Positions 1 to 8,084 of a stretch of 64,000 nt of DNA are shown here, piece by piece (position 1 is the first letter of the stretch; each line of letters begins with the position of its first letter). The DNA is taken from contig NZ_JAASQT010000002.1 in the NCBI RefSeq assembly GCF_011761985.1, positions 1-64,000 on the forward strand, written 5' to 3'. Both the position numbers and the translations under genes were made by a program. The notes beneath the pieces were generated by a model. It worked only from the letters and a program-made list of their open reading frames with translations, was not told the DNA's origin and made no database searches. This stretch comes from Brevundimonas terrae (GTDB taxonomy: Bacteria > Pseudomonadota > Alphaproteobacteria > Caulobacterales > Caulobacteraceae).

Positions 1-20
1 CCCTGAACGAAGCGGCTCAT
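1..20 (-). CDS. 5' end of a gene running off the left edge
   Basis: On the minus strand an ATG at 20-18 follows a near-perfect Shine-Dalgarno (AGGAGGT, about 5 nt upstream). The six complete codons in the window read MSRFVQ with no stop. This is too short to identify. The strength of the ribosome-binding site is the only reason to call it. Confidence 0.4.
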
Positions 21-138
21 ACCCACCTCCTGAAGACCTCAGCAGGCTAACCTAATTCGCTCGAACGGAAGCTGTTTTCACACAGCCTCGGTCGAGAGCA
101 GACTTTCCCTGAGGGGAGGGCGAACATACTTGTTCGTT

Positions 139-1185
139 TCATTGGTCGACTGAGATCGCTAAAACACGGTACTGAATAGACGTATCTGAACCCCAACAAC
201 AGGCTGATTGGACGAAAACTACTCCGTCCACCGGATCAGAAATTTGAAGACCCGACCAAGGTTTCAGGGGTGGGACATCGGCCATGGTTATCGTAGATTT
301 CCGCGCGCGGGCGTAACGTTCCTGCCCCACGGCAATCCAGCCGTCATGAGTCTCGATCAAGCCGGAGAAAGGCCAAGTCTGGCCGGGGCGATTGACTAGC
401 GAGTATGGCAATACCGGTAGCGGATCGCTGAAAATCGATGTGATCCGGTCGGTGCAAACGCGCATGACTTCACCGTATCGCCCGGTGAGATGAGCTAGGC
501 TCGCCCCGACCAGCACACAGTTTTCGTTGCTGGCGTCCCTGATAATGCCGACGATGGGTGCGCACGCAGGGTTCAAGCGCCCGCCACACAGGTCTTCGCC
601 ATCCTCTTTGACAAACGAAACTGTTCCGGCGGGCACATCGATACGACGCAACCCGCCACCCCATTCCCCTTCGTTATAGCCGACAAACAAATCGTCTCCC
701 ATCAATGCCGACACACGTGCATGAGGCTCCAGCGAGGCCGCCGTTGGCCATCGAGTGAAGCCTTGGCCTGATGGAAGCAGAACCCTTGTTGTTGTCAGTA
801 CGCCCGGACCGCTCGGCGTGGAAAACAAAGAGATAGGACTTCCTTGGAAGTAGACGCGTCGTTCGGGCAGGCTTGCGTCCAGAAGATCACGCACTACGCT
901 TTCGTTCTCGTTAAGCGTAACAAGCGCCCACAAATGCGGGCCATCGGACATAAGATCGACGACGTCACTTGCAACGATCATCCGGTCACCGGTCTGTCTG
1001 TCAAACCGCACAACTTTTCTAGATGCCCCTCGAAGCCATAAGTTTTCGCTTTTGCCGACACCTTCGAGGATAGCTCCTCCGAGGTCAGGATCTGTCCAGT
1101 CTCGAGGGGAGCTCATTCTGGTTTGAGCAATTGCTTGGCCGCTGATCGTCAGAACTAGCATTGCCGTAAGGATCATAATCCGCAT
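139..1185 (-). CDS. Secreted protein of unknown function (copy 1 of a paralogous pair)
   Basis: A 348-residue protein with a clear signal peptide (MRIMILTAMLVLTISGQAIA, cleaved around AQA/IAQ), so it should be periplasmic or secreted. It is homologous over its length to the product of 12843-13919. Shared blocks are DPDLGxAIxEG, LWLRGxSxKVVRFDR and LWxL near the N-terminus, a central G-R-LNPAC segment, and a C-terminal GLxIS...CCWG motif with paired cysteines. The repeated short hydrophobic strands suggest an all-beta (propeller-like) fold, but I recognise no named family. An AAAGGA ribosome-binding site lies about 12 nt before the ATG. Confidence 0.75.
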   Translation of the reverse strand: MRIMILTAMLVLTISGQAIAQTRMSSPRDWTDPDLGGAILEGVGKSENLWLRGASRKVVRFDRQTGDRMIVASDVVDLMSDGPHLWALVTLNENESVVRDLLDASLPERRVYFQGSPISLFSTPSGPGVLTTTRVLLPSGQGFTRWPTAASLEPHARVSALMGDDLFVGYNEGEWGGGLRRIDVPAGTVSFVKEDGEDLCGGRLNPACAPIVGIIRDASNENCVLVGASLAHLTGRYGEVMRVCTDRITSIFSDPLPVLPYSLVNRPGQTWPFSGLIETHDGWIAVGQERYARARKSTITMADVPPLKPWSGLQISDPVDGVVFVQSACCWGSDTSIQYRVLAISVDQ

Positions 1186-1293
1186 GGCGCAAATCCTTTC
1201 TGGAAATCATTGATATTTCTAGAGCGATTGAAAGTTTGTCTTTGGTCGAAAGCAGTCAAGCCATTTTGTAGAGACCCTACCTTATCGGTTTGC

Positions 1294-1884
1294 TCACACT
1301 CCGCCGGTTTCCTTGTGCCTAAAACAGCTGGTCTGGTGATCGTTGACCATACCGACGGCCTGCATGAAGGCGTAAACAATGACTGGCCCGACGAACTTAA
1401 AGCCGCGCTTCTTCAGGGCCTTGGACAGGGCCTGACTTTGTTCGGTCTGGGTCGGGGCTTCGCGATAGTCGCCCCACTGGTTCTGGATCGGTGTGCCGTC
1501 GACGAAGGACCATATCCACGCGCTGAAATCCTCGCCGCTGTCGCGCATCTGAATGAATAGGCGGGCGCTCTCGATGGTGGCAATGATCTTGGCGCGCGAG
1601 CGGATAATGCGGGCATCGCCCAACAGGCGCTCAACGTCGGCATCCGTATAGGCGGCGATCTTGTCGGGATCGAAACCCTCAAAGGCGGCGCGGATACCGT
1701 CGCGTTTCCTCAGGATCGTGATCCAGGCCAGCCCCGCCTGCATGCCGTCCAGCACCAGCTTTTCCCACAGCGTGCGGGCATCATATTCCGGCACGCCCCA
1801 TTCGGTGTCGTGATAGGCCACATAAAGGGCGTCGGTCGTGCCGCACCAGCCGCAACGGCCTTCGGCTTTTTCGGATTCGGTCAT
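1294..1884 (-). CDS. tag: DNA-3-methyladenine glycosylase I
   Basis: Base-excision-repair glycosylase that removes 3-methyladenine from alkylated DNA. The 196-residue product starts MTESEKAEGRCGWCG and has the Tag layout. An N-terminal Cys (RCGWC) and His (YHDTEWG), with the C-terminal His and Cys in NDHQTSCFRH, match the zinc-binding ligands of E. coli Tag. WEKLVLDGMQAGLAW and the FVG...AFMQAVGMVNDH segment are family signatures. I chose the internal ATG because an upstream in-frame extension of 19 residues does not look Tag-like and would enter the traB-side terminator. It lies downstream of the TraB-family gene but is separated from it by that terminator. Confidence 0.93.
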   Translation of the reverse strand: MTESEKAEGRCGWCGTTDALYVAYHDTEWGVPEYDARTLWEKLVLDGMQAGLAWITILRKRDGIRAAFEGFDPDKIAAYTDADVERLLGDARIIRSRAKIIATIESARLFIQMRDSGEDFSAWIWSFVDGTPIQNQWGDYREAPTQTEQSQALSKALKKRGFKFVGPVIVYAFMQAVGMVNDHQTSCFRHKETGGV

Positions 1885-1921
1885 AGGAAGATGTTGCCTG
1901 AATGTTCTGATCGGGCAAGCG

Positions 1922-1953
1922 AAAAGGCCCGCTGTTGCCAACGGGCCTTTATT
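1922..1953 (-). terminator. Rho-independent terminator of the TraB/GumN gene
   Basis: On the minus strand AAAGGCCCG pairs with CGGGCCTTTT around a short loop, followed by T-rich sequence. It lies directly after the stop of the TraB-family gene at 1971. Confidence 0.75.
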
Positions 1954-1970
1954 ATTCTCGCAACCGGTCC

Positions 1971-2945
1971 TTACAGGCGTTCGACCGTAAAGCCCTTGGC
2001 CTCCAGCATGTCGATCACACTGTCATTGTCCATCAGGTGCGCGGCACCCACAGCGACAAAGGTGGTGCCCGATCCTGCCATCATTTCTTCGATCTGGCGG
2101 GTCCAGTCGGCATTACGCACTATCAGGGCGGCGTTATGCACATCGGTATGGACATCGCCGGTATTATAGCGCGACAGGCGGCCCACCTCGGCCACATCGC
2201 CCTTGATCCATGCAGCGACGGTCTGGTCCAGATTGGCGACGATGCCATCATGGTTGCGGACAAAATGGTTCAGATAGGCGATCTGGCCTTCCTCGCCCAT
2301 ACCGGCGATCAGGCGCACCTGAATGTCGGCGGTTTCAAACCCGCGCAGAGCCTTGCCCGAGGCACGGGCGCGCTCCATCAGCGTCTTGTCCACACCGGCC
2401 TCGGAACGGTATCCGGCCTGCGTCGGGCCGTTCATCGACACCATGAAGGCCGCCAGCCACGGACGATAGGCATCCAGTGCCGCGCCGCTGGCACCGCTGG
2501 CCTGTGCCAGCGCATCAAAGGCGGCAAAATCCTCGGGCTTGAGCAGGGTGGACAGGGGCCGGGACGGGGCCACGCCATATTGCTGTATCACCGGCATGAC
2601 GACGGACTGGTCGTCCTGATTGGCGATCTCGACCCAGATTTCGGGGGCGCTGTCGAAGGCGGCATCCACCTTGTCCGAGCCCCACGCCGTGCCTGGACGC
2701 AGCAGGTGGATGGTGCCGTACAGATAGACGGTCGAGTCCGCATCACGTAGCACCCACAGGGGAGGACCGGAACCTTCGGCCCTTGCAACAGGAGATGGCG
2801 CGACAGTGGTGGGGGCCGCAGCCTCCTCGGCCTTGGCCGACGGTGCGATCAAGATGGCGGTGCTGAGGGCCAGAGCACCCAGCATACCGAAGGCGAAACG
2901 CGAGACACAGTTGGCCGACTGGCCCATGCGGTTGGCGAGGGTCAT
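1971..2945 (-). CDS. TraB/GumN family protein
   Basis: A 324-residue exported protein of the TraB/GumN family (PF01963). A signal peptide covers roughly residues 15-40 (hydrophobic FGMLGALALSTAILIA, ending SAKAEE). The family signature LWVLRDADSTVYLYGTIHLL follows, with the GTIH histidine, and the matching C-terminal half motif FVAVGAAHL is near the end. The two paired G-x-x-H motifs are thought to form a metal-dependent, Tiki-protease-like site in relatives, but the bacterial function is not established. A more distant member of the same fold (DUF5694) is encoded at 8683-9768. Confidence 0.9.
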   Translation of the reverse strand: MTLANRMGQSANCVSRFAFGMLGALALSTAILIAPSAKAEEAAAPTTVAPSPVARAEGSGPPLWVLRDADSTVYLYGTIHLLRPGTAWGSDKVDAAFDSAPEIWVEIANQDDQSVVMPVIQQYGVAPSRPLSTLLKPEDFAAFDALAQASGASGAALDAYRPWLAAFMVSMNGPTQAGYRSEAGVDKTLMERARASGKALRGFETADIQVRLIAGMGEEGQIAYLNHFVRNHDGIVANLDQTVAAWIKGDVAEVGRLSRYNTGDVHTDVHNAALIVRNADWTRQIEEMMAGSGTTFVAVGAAHLMDNDSVIDMLEAKGFTVERL

Positions 2946-3043
2946 TGCATATTTTCCGTATTTTAAAGGGATGTTGGGGGCCGCGAAAGGCGCGGCTAAA
3001 GGCGTGGCCTTAAGGGCCGAAGTCTTGAGCGTAGGGTGCGAGT

Positions 3044-3148
3044 TTAGCCCAGCAGCACCTTGGTCATCAGGCCGATCAGCAAGCCACCGGACAGGCCCAT
3101 GCCAAGGCTGGAGACGATGTGAACGGCGTTGGATGCGATTTTAAACAT
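3044..3148 (-). CDS. 34-residue single-span membrane peptide
   Basis: A short open frame, MFKIASNAVHIVSS... ending KVLLG, translated by hand from the minus strand. It has a strong ribosome-binding site (GAAAGGA about 8 nt before the ATG). The C-terminal 22 residues are glycine- and leucine-rich (GMGLSGGLLIGLM) and would span a membrane once. It lies 26 nt after the XRE regulator gene and is probably the last gene of the operon 3821-3044. No family is recognised. It could be a regulatory small membrane protein, or a toxin-like peptide given the regulator and membrane-protein context, but the latter is only a guess. Confidence 0.65.
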   Translation of the reverse strand: MFKIASNAVHIVSSLGMGLSGGLLIGLMTKVLLG

Positions 3149-3174
3149 GAGGGTGGTCCTTTCAGGATTTGAGA

Positions 3175-3375
3175 TCAGGCGATGAAGATCGCTTCGATGG
3201 GTTGGTTCAGAAGACGCGAGATACGAAAGGCGAGGGGCAGGGACGGGTCATAGCGACCCTTTTCCAGTGCCTGGATGGTTTGACGGCTGACGCCCAGCTG
3301 GTCGGCCAGATCGGTCTGGGTCCAGTTACGCTCGGCACGGAAAACCTTGAGACGGTTGGTGAATTCGCTGGTCAT
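3175..3375 (-). CDS. Small XRE-family helix-turn-helix regulator
   Basis: A 66-residue protein made almost entirely of a Cro/C1-type HTH: NRLKVFRAERNWTQTDLADQLGVSRQTIQALEKGRYDPS is the classical helix 1-4 pattern (WTQTDLADQLGVSRQTI being helices 2-3). This compact class (YgzD-like) usually sits next to a small integral membrane protein gene, as here. Its ATG overlaps the stop of the upstream membrane-protein gene (ATGA), implying translational coupling. It probably represses its own operon through the direct repeats at 3842-3892. Confidence 0.9.
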   Translation of the reverse strand: MTSEFTNRLKVFRAERNWTQTDLADQLGVSRQTIQALEKGRYDPSLPLAFRISRLLNQPIEAIFIA

Positions 3376-3821
3376 TGGCGGGCGATCCACCAGCCGCACC
3401 ATGCGATACCGTAACCGACGGCTTGGGCGGCAAAGGCGGCGATGAAACCTGCCGCGATCAGGGCTGCATCGGTGTGCGGGATCGGGGCGGGCAGGATATC
3501 GACACCGGCCAGAGCAGCGGTCAGGAAAACTGCGGCACCGACGATGAAGCCGATATTGCCGCCCCACCACCATGCCCATTTGTGGGCTTCCTTGGCGGCT
3601 TCATCCAGATCGCGCCACCAGTAATAGGTGTGCAGGGCGAGGAAAACGGCCAGACCGGCGGCCAGAACAACCACGCCGATCGACGGCGCATTGCCCAGTT
3701 GTTGAGGCCAGAAGGGCATGGCGGCGGTGGCGCCGGCACCGACGACGGTCAGGGTGCAAAGCCCGACGGTCAGGGCATCCATGTGGTTTTTAGCGTTGGT
3801 GGTTTTGGTTTCGACGTTCAT
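3372..3821 (-). CDS. Four-span integral membrane protein paired with XRE regulator
   Basis: A 149-residue protein with four predicted membrane segments (about residues 15-38, 46-65, 86-108 and 120-142) and a central cytoplasmic-looking stretch with a tryptophan-rich patch (YYWWRDLDEAAKEAHKWAWWW). It is the first gene of a minus-strand operon and overlaps the XRE regulator gene by 4 nt. Membrane proteins of this size are commonly encoded with YgzD-like regulators, but the function is unknown. No catalytic motif is visible. Confidence 0.8.
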   Translation of the reverse strand: MNVETKTTNAKNHMDALTVGLCTLTVVGAGATAAMPFWPQQLGNAPSIGVVVLAAGLAVFLALHTYYWWRDLDEAAKEAHKWAWWWGGNIGFIVGAAVFLTAALAGVDILPAPIPHTDAALIAAGFIAAFAAQAVGYGIAWCGWWIARQ

Positions 3822-3841
3822 GACAAGCCTCCCTGTCTTGT

Positions 3842-3892
3842 TGACAAGTTAGCTTTACTCTCGCGACCGAGTTTGTGTCAAGTAACATTTAC
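3842..3892 (-). promoter_or_regulatory. Direct-repeat operator/promoter of the XRE operon
   Basis: On the minus strand GTAAATGTTACTTGACA (3892-3876) and GTAAAGCTAACTTGTCA (3858-3842) match at 13 of 17 positions with a start-to-start spacing of 34 bp, lying just upstream of the membrane-protein start (3821). The first contains a good -35 hexamer, TTGACA. The second runs into the small palindrome CTTGTcaACAAG. The arrangement fits two binding sites for the operon's own XRE regulator. Confidence 0.55.
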
Positions 3893-3937
3893 AACGCGAC
3901 AAGCGAGCTTTCCAATTTTTAATGTTGGCGCATCATC

Positions 3938-4104
3938 CGTCATCCTCCGACAAGCCGCATAGCGGCGCAGATCGGGGGATCCAGTGGCGCGCGATAGCGC
4001 GACCCGAAGGGCGGCGCGTAGCAGCCAAAAGGCGGGGCAATGCGGATGCAGTAAAGATCACCTGCGGTGCCGCTGGGTTCCCCGATCAAGTCGGGGAATG
4101 ACGA
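3938..4104. repeat. Foldback intergenic repeat, copy A
   Basis: About 167 bp bounded by CGTCATCC and GGAATGACG, which are inverted terminal repeats. Internal inverted pieces (GGATCCAG-GGC near the left and GCCGCTGG near the right) make the whole element an imperfect long palindrome. The same sequence recurs at 41681-41830 (full), 46989-47080 (left half) and 22109-22140 (ends only). There is no coding capacity. It fills most of the 293-bp gap between 3822 and 4114. Confidence 0.85.
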
Positions 4105-4114
4105 AGAGGGAATC

Positions 4115-4906
4115 TTACCCCTCGAACGCAGGCACCCAGTCGGGACGATTCACCACCACTACACGGCCATCGACCGTCAGTTCCCCGTCCATGCGGTCCA
4201 GCCGCATCAGGGCCATGCCCTGCTGGCCCAGCACACCCGTCACTTCACCCGCGCGACGTTCACCGTTCAGAACCTCGGTGCCGATCGCGGGCGCTTCGCC
4301 TTCAAAGGTGAAGGGCAGGATACGGTTCTTGATGGTGCCACGGCGTTTCATGCGCGAGGTGGTTTCTTGACCGATGAAGCATCCCTTGTGGAAATCGATG
4401 CCGTTGATCAGGTCAAAGTTTGCTTCGATGGGATAGGTCTTGTCCTGCGGCGTATCCATCGCCGCCTCGGCCACGCCCAAGGCCATGCGGTGCGCGTGCC
4501 AGTCATCTTCCGACGCCGTGGTTTCACCGGCAAAACCGATGGCACGGAAGCCCAGCCCTTCAAGGCGGGGATCGGCAACAAAGCCTTCTGGCTGCTCGCC
4601 CCATGCCACGAACACGGCATCGTCTGTGGCGCTGACCGTCACATTCAGGCGCAGCTTGTACATGGACAGACGCTGGACCAGTGCATCACGCGCCGCCACC
4701 GGCACATCCAGCCACAGGGCGTCGCCCTTCGCCCACACCATCATATCCACCATCAACCGCCCTTGCGGCGTCAGCAGCGCCCCAAAGCGAAGCTCTCCAT
4801 CCTCGATGGTCTCGACATTCTGCGTCAGCAGATTGTGCAGGAAATGGCGGGCATCGGGGCCTTCGATGCGGATAACGGCGCGGCTGTTCAGACGGGCGAT
4901 AGACAT
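4115..4906 (-). CDS. ygfZ: YgfZ/GcvT-domain folate-binding Fe-S assembly protein
   Basis: A 263-residue member of the YgfZ family (aminomethyltransferase-like fold). These folate-binding proteins support maturation or repair of certain iron-sulfur enzymes (MiaB and others in E. coli). The diagnostic K-G-C-[FY]-x-G-Q-E motif is present as KGCFIGQETTSRMKRRG at about residues 174-190. The N-terminal ARLNSRAVIRIEGPDARHFLHNLLTQNV is the usual YgfZ opening. It lies 27 nt downstream of the YkgJ-family gene and is likely co-transcribed with it. A true glycine-cleavage GcvT paralogue is at 36567-37682. Confidence 0.93.
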   Translation of the reverse strand: MSIARLNSRAVIRIEGPDARHFLHNLLTQNVETIEDGELRFGALLTPQGRLMVDMMVWAKGDALWLDVPVAARDALVQRLSMYKLRLNVTVSATDDAVFVAWGEQPEGFVADPRLEGLGFRAIGFAGETTASEDDWHAHRMALGVAEAAMDTPQDKTYPIEANFDLINGIDFHKGCFIGQETTSRMKRRGTIKNRILPFTFEGEAPAIGTEVLNGERRAGEVTGVLGQQGMALMRLDRMDGELTVDGRVVVVNRPDWVPAFEG

Positions 4907-4933
4907 AGCGTTCAGATAGGAAGGCTTGGCCGT

Positions 4934-5479
4934 TTATGCCACCGCATATCGTGCGGTTACGCCATCAGGCTGGAACGGCCCTTCGTGCAGCTTGTCCAGT
5001 GCCGCCAGTAACCGCTCGACGAAGTCGGCCATGTCGCCTTCCTCGATAGCAGGGCGCAGCCAGTCGGTGATGATGGATCGCACCGGATAGAAACCTTCCG
5101 GCCCCGGCACCGACAGAGCGATCTGGATGCCCTCGGCAATCCATTGCGCCACGGTGACAAAGAAATCCTCGCTGGCGAGAAACTCCGAAGGGCGCACCAC
5201 ATAAAGGGTGATCTCGCCGCGCTCGACACCATCGGGACGGATGATGACGCCGCTATGGTCGGGCCGCCAGTCCTCCGACAGCTCCACCGCCCGCCACAGA
5301 CAGAACCACACACGGCACGTCTGCGGCCGGATCGCATGCACCGCACACCCCGACCCATCCACGCAATAATGGCACAACTGCCCCGTTGGCTTGGCCAGTT
5401 CGGGCAAGTCCAGCGGGATATAACGGCAGCACTCGACACAGCCACCGCAATCGCGGTCAGGAAGCAGGGGTAGGGACAT
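4934..5479 (-). CDS. YkgJ-family cysteine-cluster protein
   Basis: A 181-residue protein with the CxxCxxCC-type cluster of PF03692. Cysteines occur at DCGGCVECC near the N-terminus, then LCHYC, GCAVH and TCRVWFC, and probably bind zinc or an Fe-S cluster. The biochemical role of the family is unknown. It is first in a two-gene unit with ygfZ, which hints at a connection with Fe-S or metal handling, although that is inference. The C-terminal half lacks cysteines. Confidence 0.85.
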   Translation of the reverse strand: MSLPLLPDRDCGGCVECCRYIPLDLPELAKPTGQLCHYCVDGSGCAVHAIRPQTCRVWFCLWRAVELSEDWRPDHSGVIIRPDGVERGEITLYVVRPSEFLASEDFFVTVAQWIAEGIQIALSVPGPEGFYPVRSIITDWLRPAIEEGDMADFVERLLAALDKLHEGPFQPDGVTARYAVA

Positions 5480-5576
5480 GGAGGAGTCTGTAGAGGCTAC
5501 CGGAGGCTCGAACCAGCCTTGTCTCGCTATGGCGTAACTATACTATCGGGACGGGCGAGGCTTGGAGGGGGAAAGC

Positions 5577-6122
5577 ATGATCGTTTCAGACGAGGTCAGA
5601 AGGCATCTTCATGCCGATGAGACTGTTGTATGGATGGGGCATCCGCATACAGGGCTGGCCTTGGCACCGCATGATATCGTCTGGATTCCCGTCAACATAC
5701 TGACCGCCGCGGTGCTGATCTGGTTCTATGCGACGGGGGAGATAGACAGGCTACCGGTCATCTTTGCCCTGATTGGGCTTGCGCTGTTCCAGTGCCGGTT
5801 TTTGGTTGATGCGGGCTGTCGAAAGCTGACGACCTATGTGCTGACCGATAAGCGGATTTTGGTGGTTAAAAGCTGGCCGTTCGGCAAAACAATTGCCCGC
5901 GAGCGGTCGCGCTTCCCTTTGCCAAAGCTGAAGGAGGGCAGGGACGGTCGTGGCACAATCTATTTCAATGGCCCGCCGACCATCGGCGACACCCTGTTCG
6001 ATTTTGCGCCCTACAACCGTGCCGCCGGTGCCGGATTGTTTATCCCGTCGATGCTGGACCGCACTGTCTTTGTGGGCATCGAAAACGCCCGAACGGTCAT
6101 GGCGCACTTGAAACGGGCCTAA
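5577..6122 (+). CDS. Membrane protein with PH-like (bPH) domain
   Basis: A 181-residue protein with two closely spaced membrane segments (about residues 40-60 and 64-80), followed by a soluble region. Its YVLTDKRILVVKSWPFGKTI segment is the strand pattern of bacterial PH-like domains (bPH). The function is unknown. The ATG at 5577 follows GGAGGGG at a good distance and is preferred over an in-frame TTG at 5562. It converges with the thioesterase gene, whose stop lies only 2 nt away. Confidence 0.75.
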   Translation: MIVSDEVRRHLHADETVVWMGHPHTGLALAPHDIVWIPVNILTAAVLIWFYATGEIDRLPVIFALIGLALFQCRFLVDAGCRKLTTYVLTDKRILVVKSWPFGKTIARERSRFPLPKLKEGRDGRGTIYFNGPPTIGDTLFDFAPYNRAAGAGLFIPSMLDRTVFVGIENARTVMAHLKRA

Positions 6123-6124
6123 AC

Positions 6125-6574
6125 CTATCGTGGCTGCATCACCGCAATAATCCCCGAAAAGGCCAGCACGGGGCGGCCTTCCTGTTCCATCTGGCCCTGT
6201 ACGAAGATCATGCGCTTGCCCGCCTTGGTGACCTTGCCACGCGAGGTCAGGCGCTTGTGGGGCAGGGCGGGGCTGAGGAACTCGCTGTTCAGCGACACTG
6301 TCACGCCGTCCTGACCGGCCAGCGCTTCGGCGGCAATCACGAACAGCGAGAAGTCGGCAAAGGTCAGCAATGACCCGCCATGCACCGTGCCGCCATGGCG
6401 ACAGTTATGGTCCTGCGGGATAAAGCCGCCCATCGCATCGCCGTCTTCATGGCGGCGGATATAGAACGGGCCAGCATGCTGCTCGAACGGCACATCCATG
6501 CTCCAACGCCCCCAACCGGCCCATTCGCCCTCGGTGAAGGGTGTGACATGGGTATCAAAGCTGGTGGTGGACAT
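6125..6574 (-). CDS. PaaI-type hotdog-fold acyl-CoA thioesterase
   Basis: A 149-residue single hotdog-fold domain. The HGGTVHGGSLLTFADFSLFVIA segment is the PaaI-family active-site helix, with HGG and the acidic residue in the hotdog helix. It is followed by TVSLNSEFLSPA and a final RPVLAFSGIIAVM strand. Such enzymes hydrolyse acyl- or aryl-CoA thioesters, and the substrate cannot be told from sequence. It is a single gene facing the PH-domain gene. Confidence 0.88.
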   Translation of the reverse strand: MSTTSFDTHVTPFTEGEWAGWGRWSMDVPFEQHAGPFYIRRHEDGDAMGGFIPQDHNCRHGGTVHGGSLLTFADFSLFVIAAEALAGQDGVTVSLNSEFLSPALPHKRLTSRGKVTKAGKRMIFVQGQMEQEGRPVLAFSGIIAVMQPR

Positions 6575-6707
6575 GGCGGCTTTAAACTCGACGGATCGGG
6601 GAAGGACATACAGCCCTTAGCGCCCCTTATCGCGGCTGTAGAGCCCTAAACCGACAGCCGTTTGCGGGCCTCCTTCCTGCTTTGCGAGCCGGAAGGAGGC
6701 TTTGCCA

Positions 6708-8084
6708 TCAGGCGCGCGCAGTCTGTTTGTGGCTAGAGTTCACGCGCAGATAGGCCTCGAGCGAGTCGTCGAACGCCTTCATCCACGGCACATGGTGACG
6801 TGCCGCCAGCGTGCCGGTCAGGACCGAGCGATAGCATTTGTCGCGATAGCCCATAATGTCGGCCTTCTTGTCCTTCTTCCACTGCACGAAGATCTTGTTG
6901 ATGTTGTCGATATCAAGATCGGGATAGTCGGTTTGGGTGATCAGGCGCTTGATGTATTCGCCCTGATACTCAAAGGCCTCCGCATCGGTGCGGATCGCGA
7001 CTTCTTTCTCGCGCCAGTGGTCGTTGGCGTTTTCCATATCCGTGCGCGACGGCAGCGGGATGCGGTCCATGATGATGTCGCGCGTCAGCCAGGCCTGGGC
7101 GTCGAACATGTTGAAGCTGTACCAGAGGTCCTGCATCCCCAGATAGAACAGCTTGGGGTTCGGCGTGAAGGCCACGCCTTCATACAGGTTCAGCGGCCAT
7201 AGACGGTTGCTGGTCTTCAGGCGCAACGTGTCCGGCAGGAAGGGGAAGTGGTGCTTGTAGCCGGTGCACAGGATGATGGCGTCCACGTCGCGGCGCGTGC
7301 CGTCACTAAAGTGGGCCGTCTTGCCTTCCACATGCGTCAGGCAGGGCTTCTCTTTCCACCCCGAGGGCCAGTCATAGCCCATAGGCTGGCTACGGTAGCT
7401 GGTGGTGACCGACTTCGCGCCATACTTGTAGCATTGCGAGCCGATGTCTTCGGCGGAATAGCTGGAGCCGATCAGCAGCACATCCTTGCCCGTGAACTCC
7501 GTTGCGTCGCGGAAGTCATGGGCGTGCAAAATACGACCGGGGAACAGATCAAAGCCCGGATAGGAAGGCGTGTGCGGCGTCGAGAAGTGGCCGGTCGCAA
7601 CGATCACATGGTCGAATGTTTCGCTTGTGCGGCGACCTGCCGAATAATCCTTGGCCGTGACGGTGAACAGGCCGGACGCCTTATCGAAGGCCACATCTTT
7701 TACCGCGGTGTTGAAGCGAATGTACTGGCGTATATTCGCCTTCTGTACGCGGCCCTGAATATAGTCCCACAGGACTTCACGGGGCGGATAGGAAGAGATC
7801 GTCTTCTTGAAATGTTCGTCGAAAGTGTAGTCGGCGAACTCAAGGCACTCCTTGGGACCGTTCGACCACAGATACCGGTACATACTGCCGTGAACCGGCT
7901 CGCCGTTTTCATCTATGCCGGTGCGCCAAGTATAGTTCCACATGCCGCCCCAGTCCTTCTGCTTTTCGAAACAGACGATGTCGGGGATATCGGCTCCCTT
8001 GTCCCGGGCGGACTGGAAGGCGCGAAGAAGGGCGAGACCGGACGGGCCGGCACCGATGATGGCTATACGTTTTTGCTTGGGCAT
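6708..8084 (-). CDS. Flavin-containing monooxygenase, trimethylamine monooxygenase-like
   Basis: A 458-residue flavoprotein monooxygenase. It has an FAD site GAGPSG near residue 10, the FMO fingerprint [11 protein letters not shown] (FxGxxxHxxxF), and an NADPH site GSSYSAED. The N-terminal run [19 protein letters not shown] and [22 protein letters not shown] closely resembles bacterial trimethylamine monooxygenase (Tmm), which N-oxidises trimethylamine. The usual partner gene tdm is not adjacent, so the substrate could be another tertiary amine or a sulfide. The start at 8084 ([13 protein letters not shown]) gives the family length. An upstream in-frame ATG at 8180 would add 32 unrelated residues. 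Confidence 0.88.
   Translation of the reverse strand: MPKQKRIAIIGAGPSGLALLRAFQSARDKGADIPDIVCFEKQKDWGGMWNYTWRTGIDENGEPVHGSMYRYLWSNGPKECLEFADYTFDEHFKKTISSYPPREVLWDYIQGRVQKANIRQYIRFNTAVKDVAFDKASGLFTVTAKDYSAGRRTSETFDHVIVATGHFSTPHTPSYPGFDLFPGRILHAHDFRDATEFTGKDVLLIGSSYSAEDIGSQCYKYGAKSVTTSYRSQPMGYDWPSGWKEKPCLTHVEGKTAHFSDGTRRDVDAIILCTGYKHHFPFLPDTLRLKTSNRLWPLNLYEGVAFTPNPKLFYLGMQDLWYSFNMFDAQAWLTRDIIMDRIPLPSRTDMENANDHWREKEVAIRTDAEAFEYQGEYIKRLITQTDYPDLDIDNINKIFVQWKKDKKADIMGYRDKCYRSVLTGTLAARHHVPWMKAFDDSLEAYLRVNSSHKQTARA

Noticed and set aside
1935..2750. A 271-codon frame opposite the TraB gene
   Set aside because: The TraB/GumN frame on the minus strand has a signal peptide and both G-x-x-H motifs.
5500..5560. 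A tRNA-like GCTCGAACC string upstream of the PH-domain gene
   Set aside because: No acceptor or D-stem pairing could be found around it.
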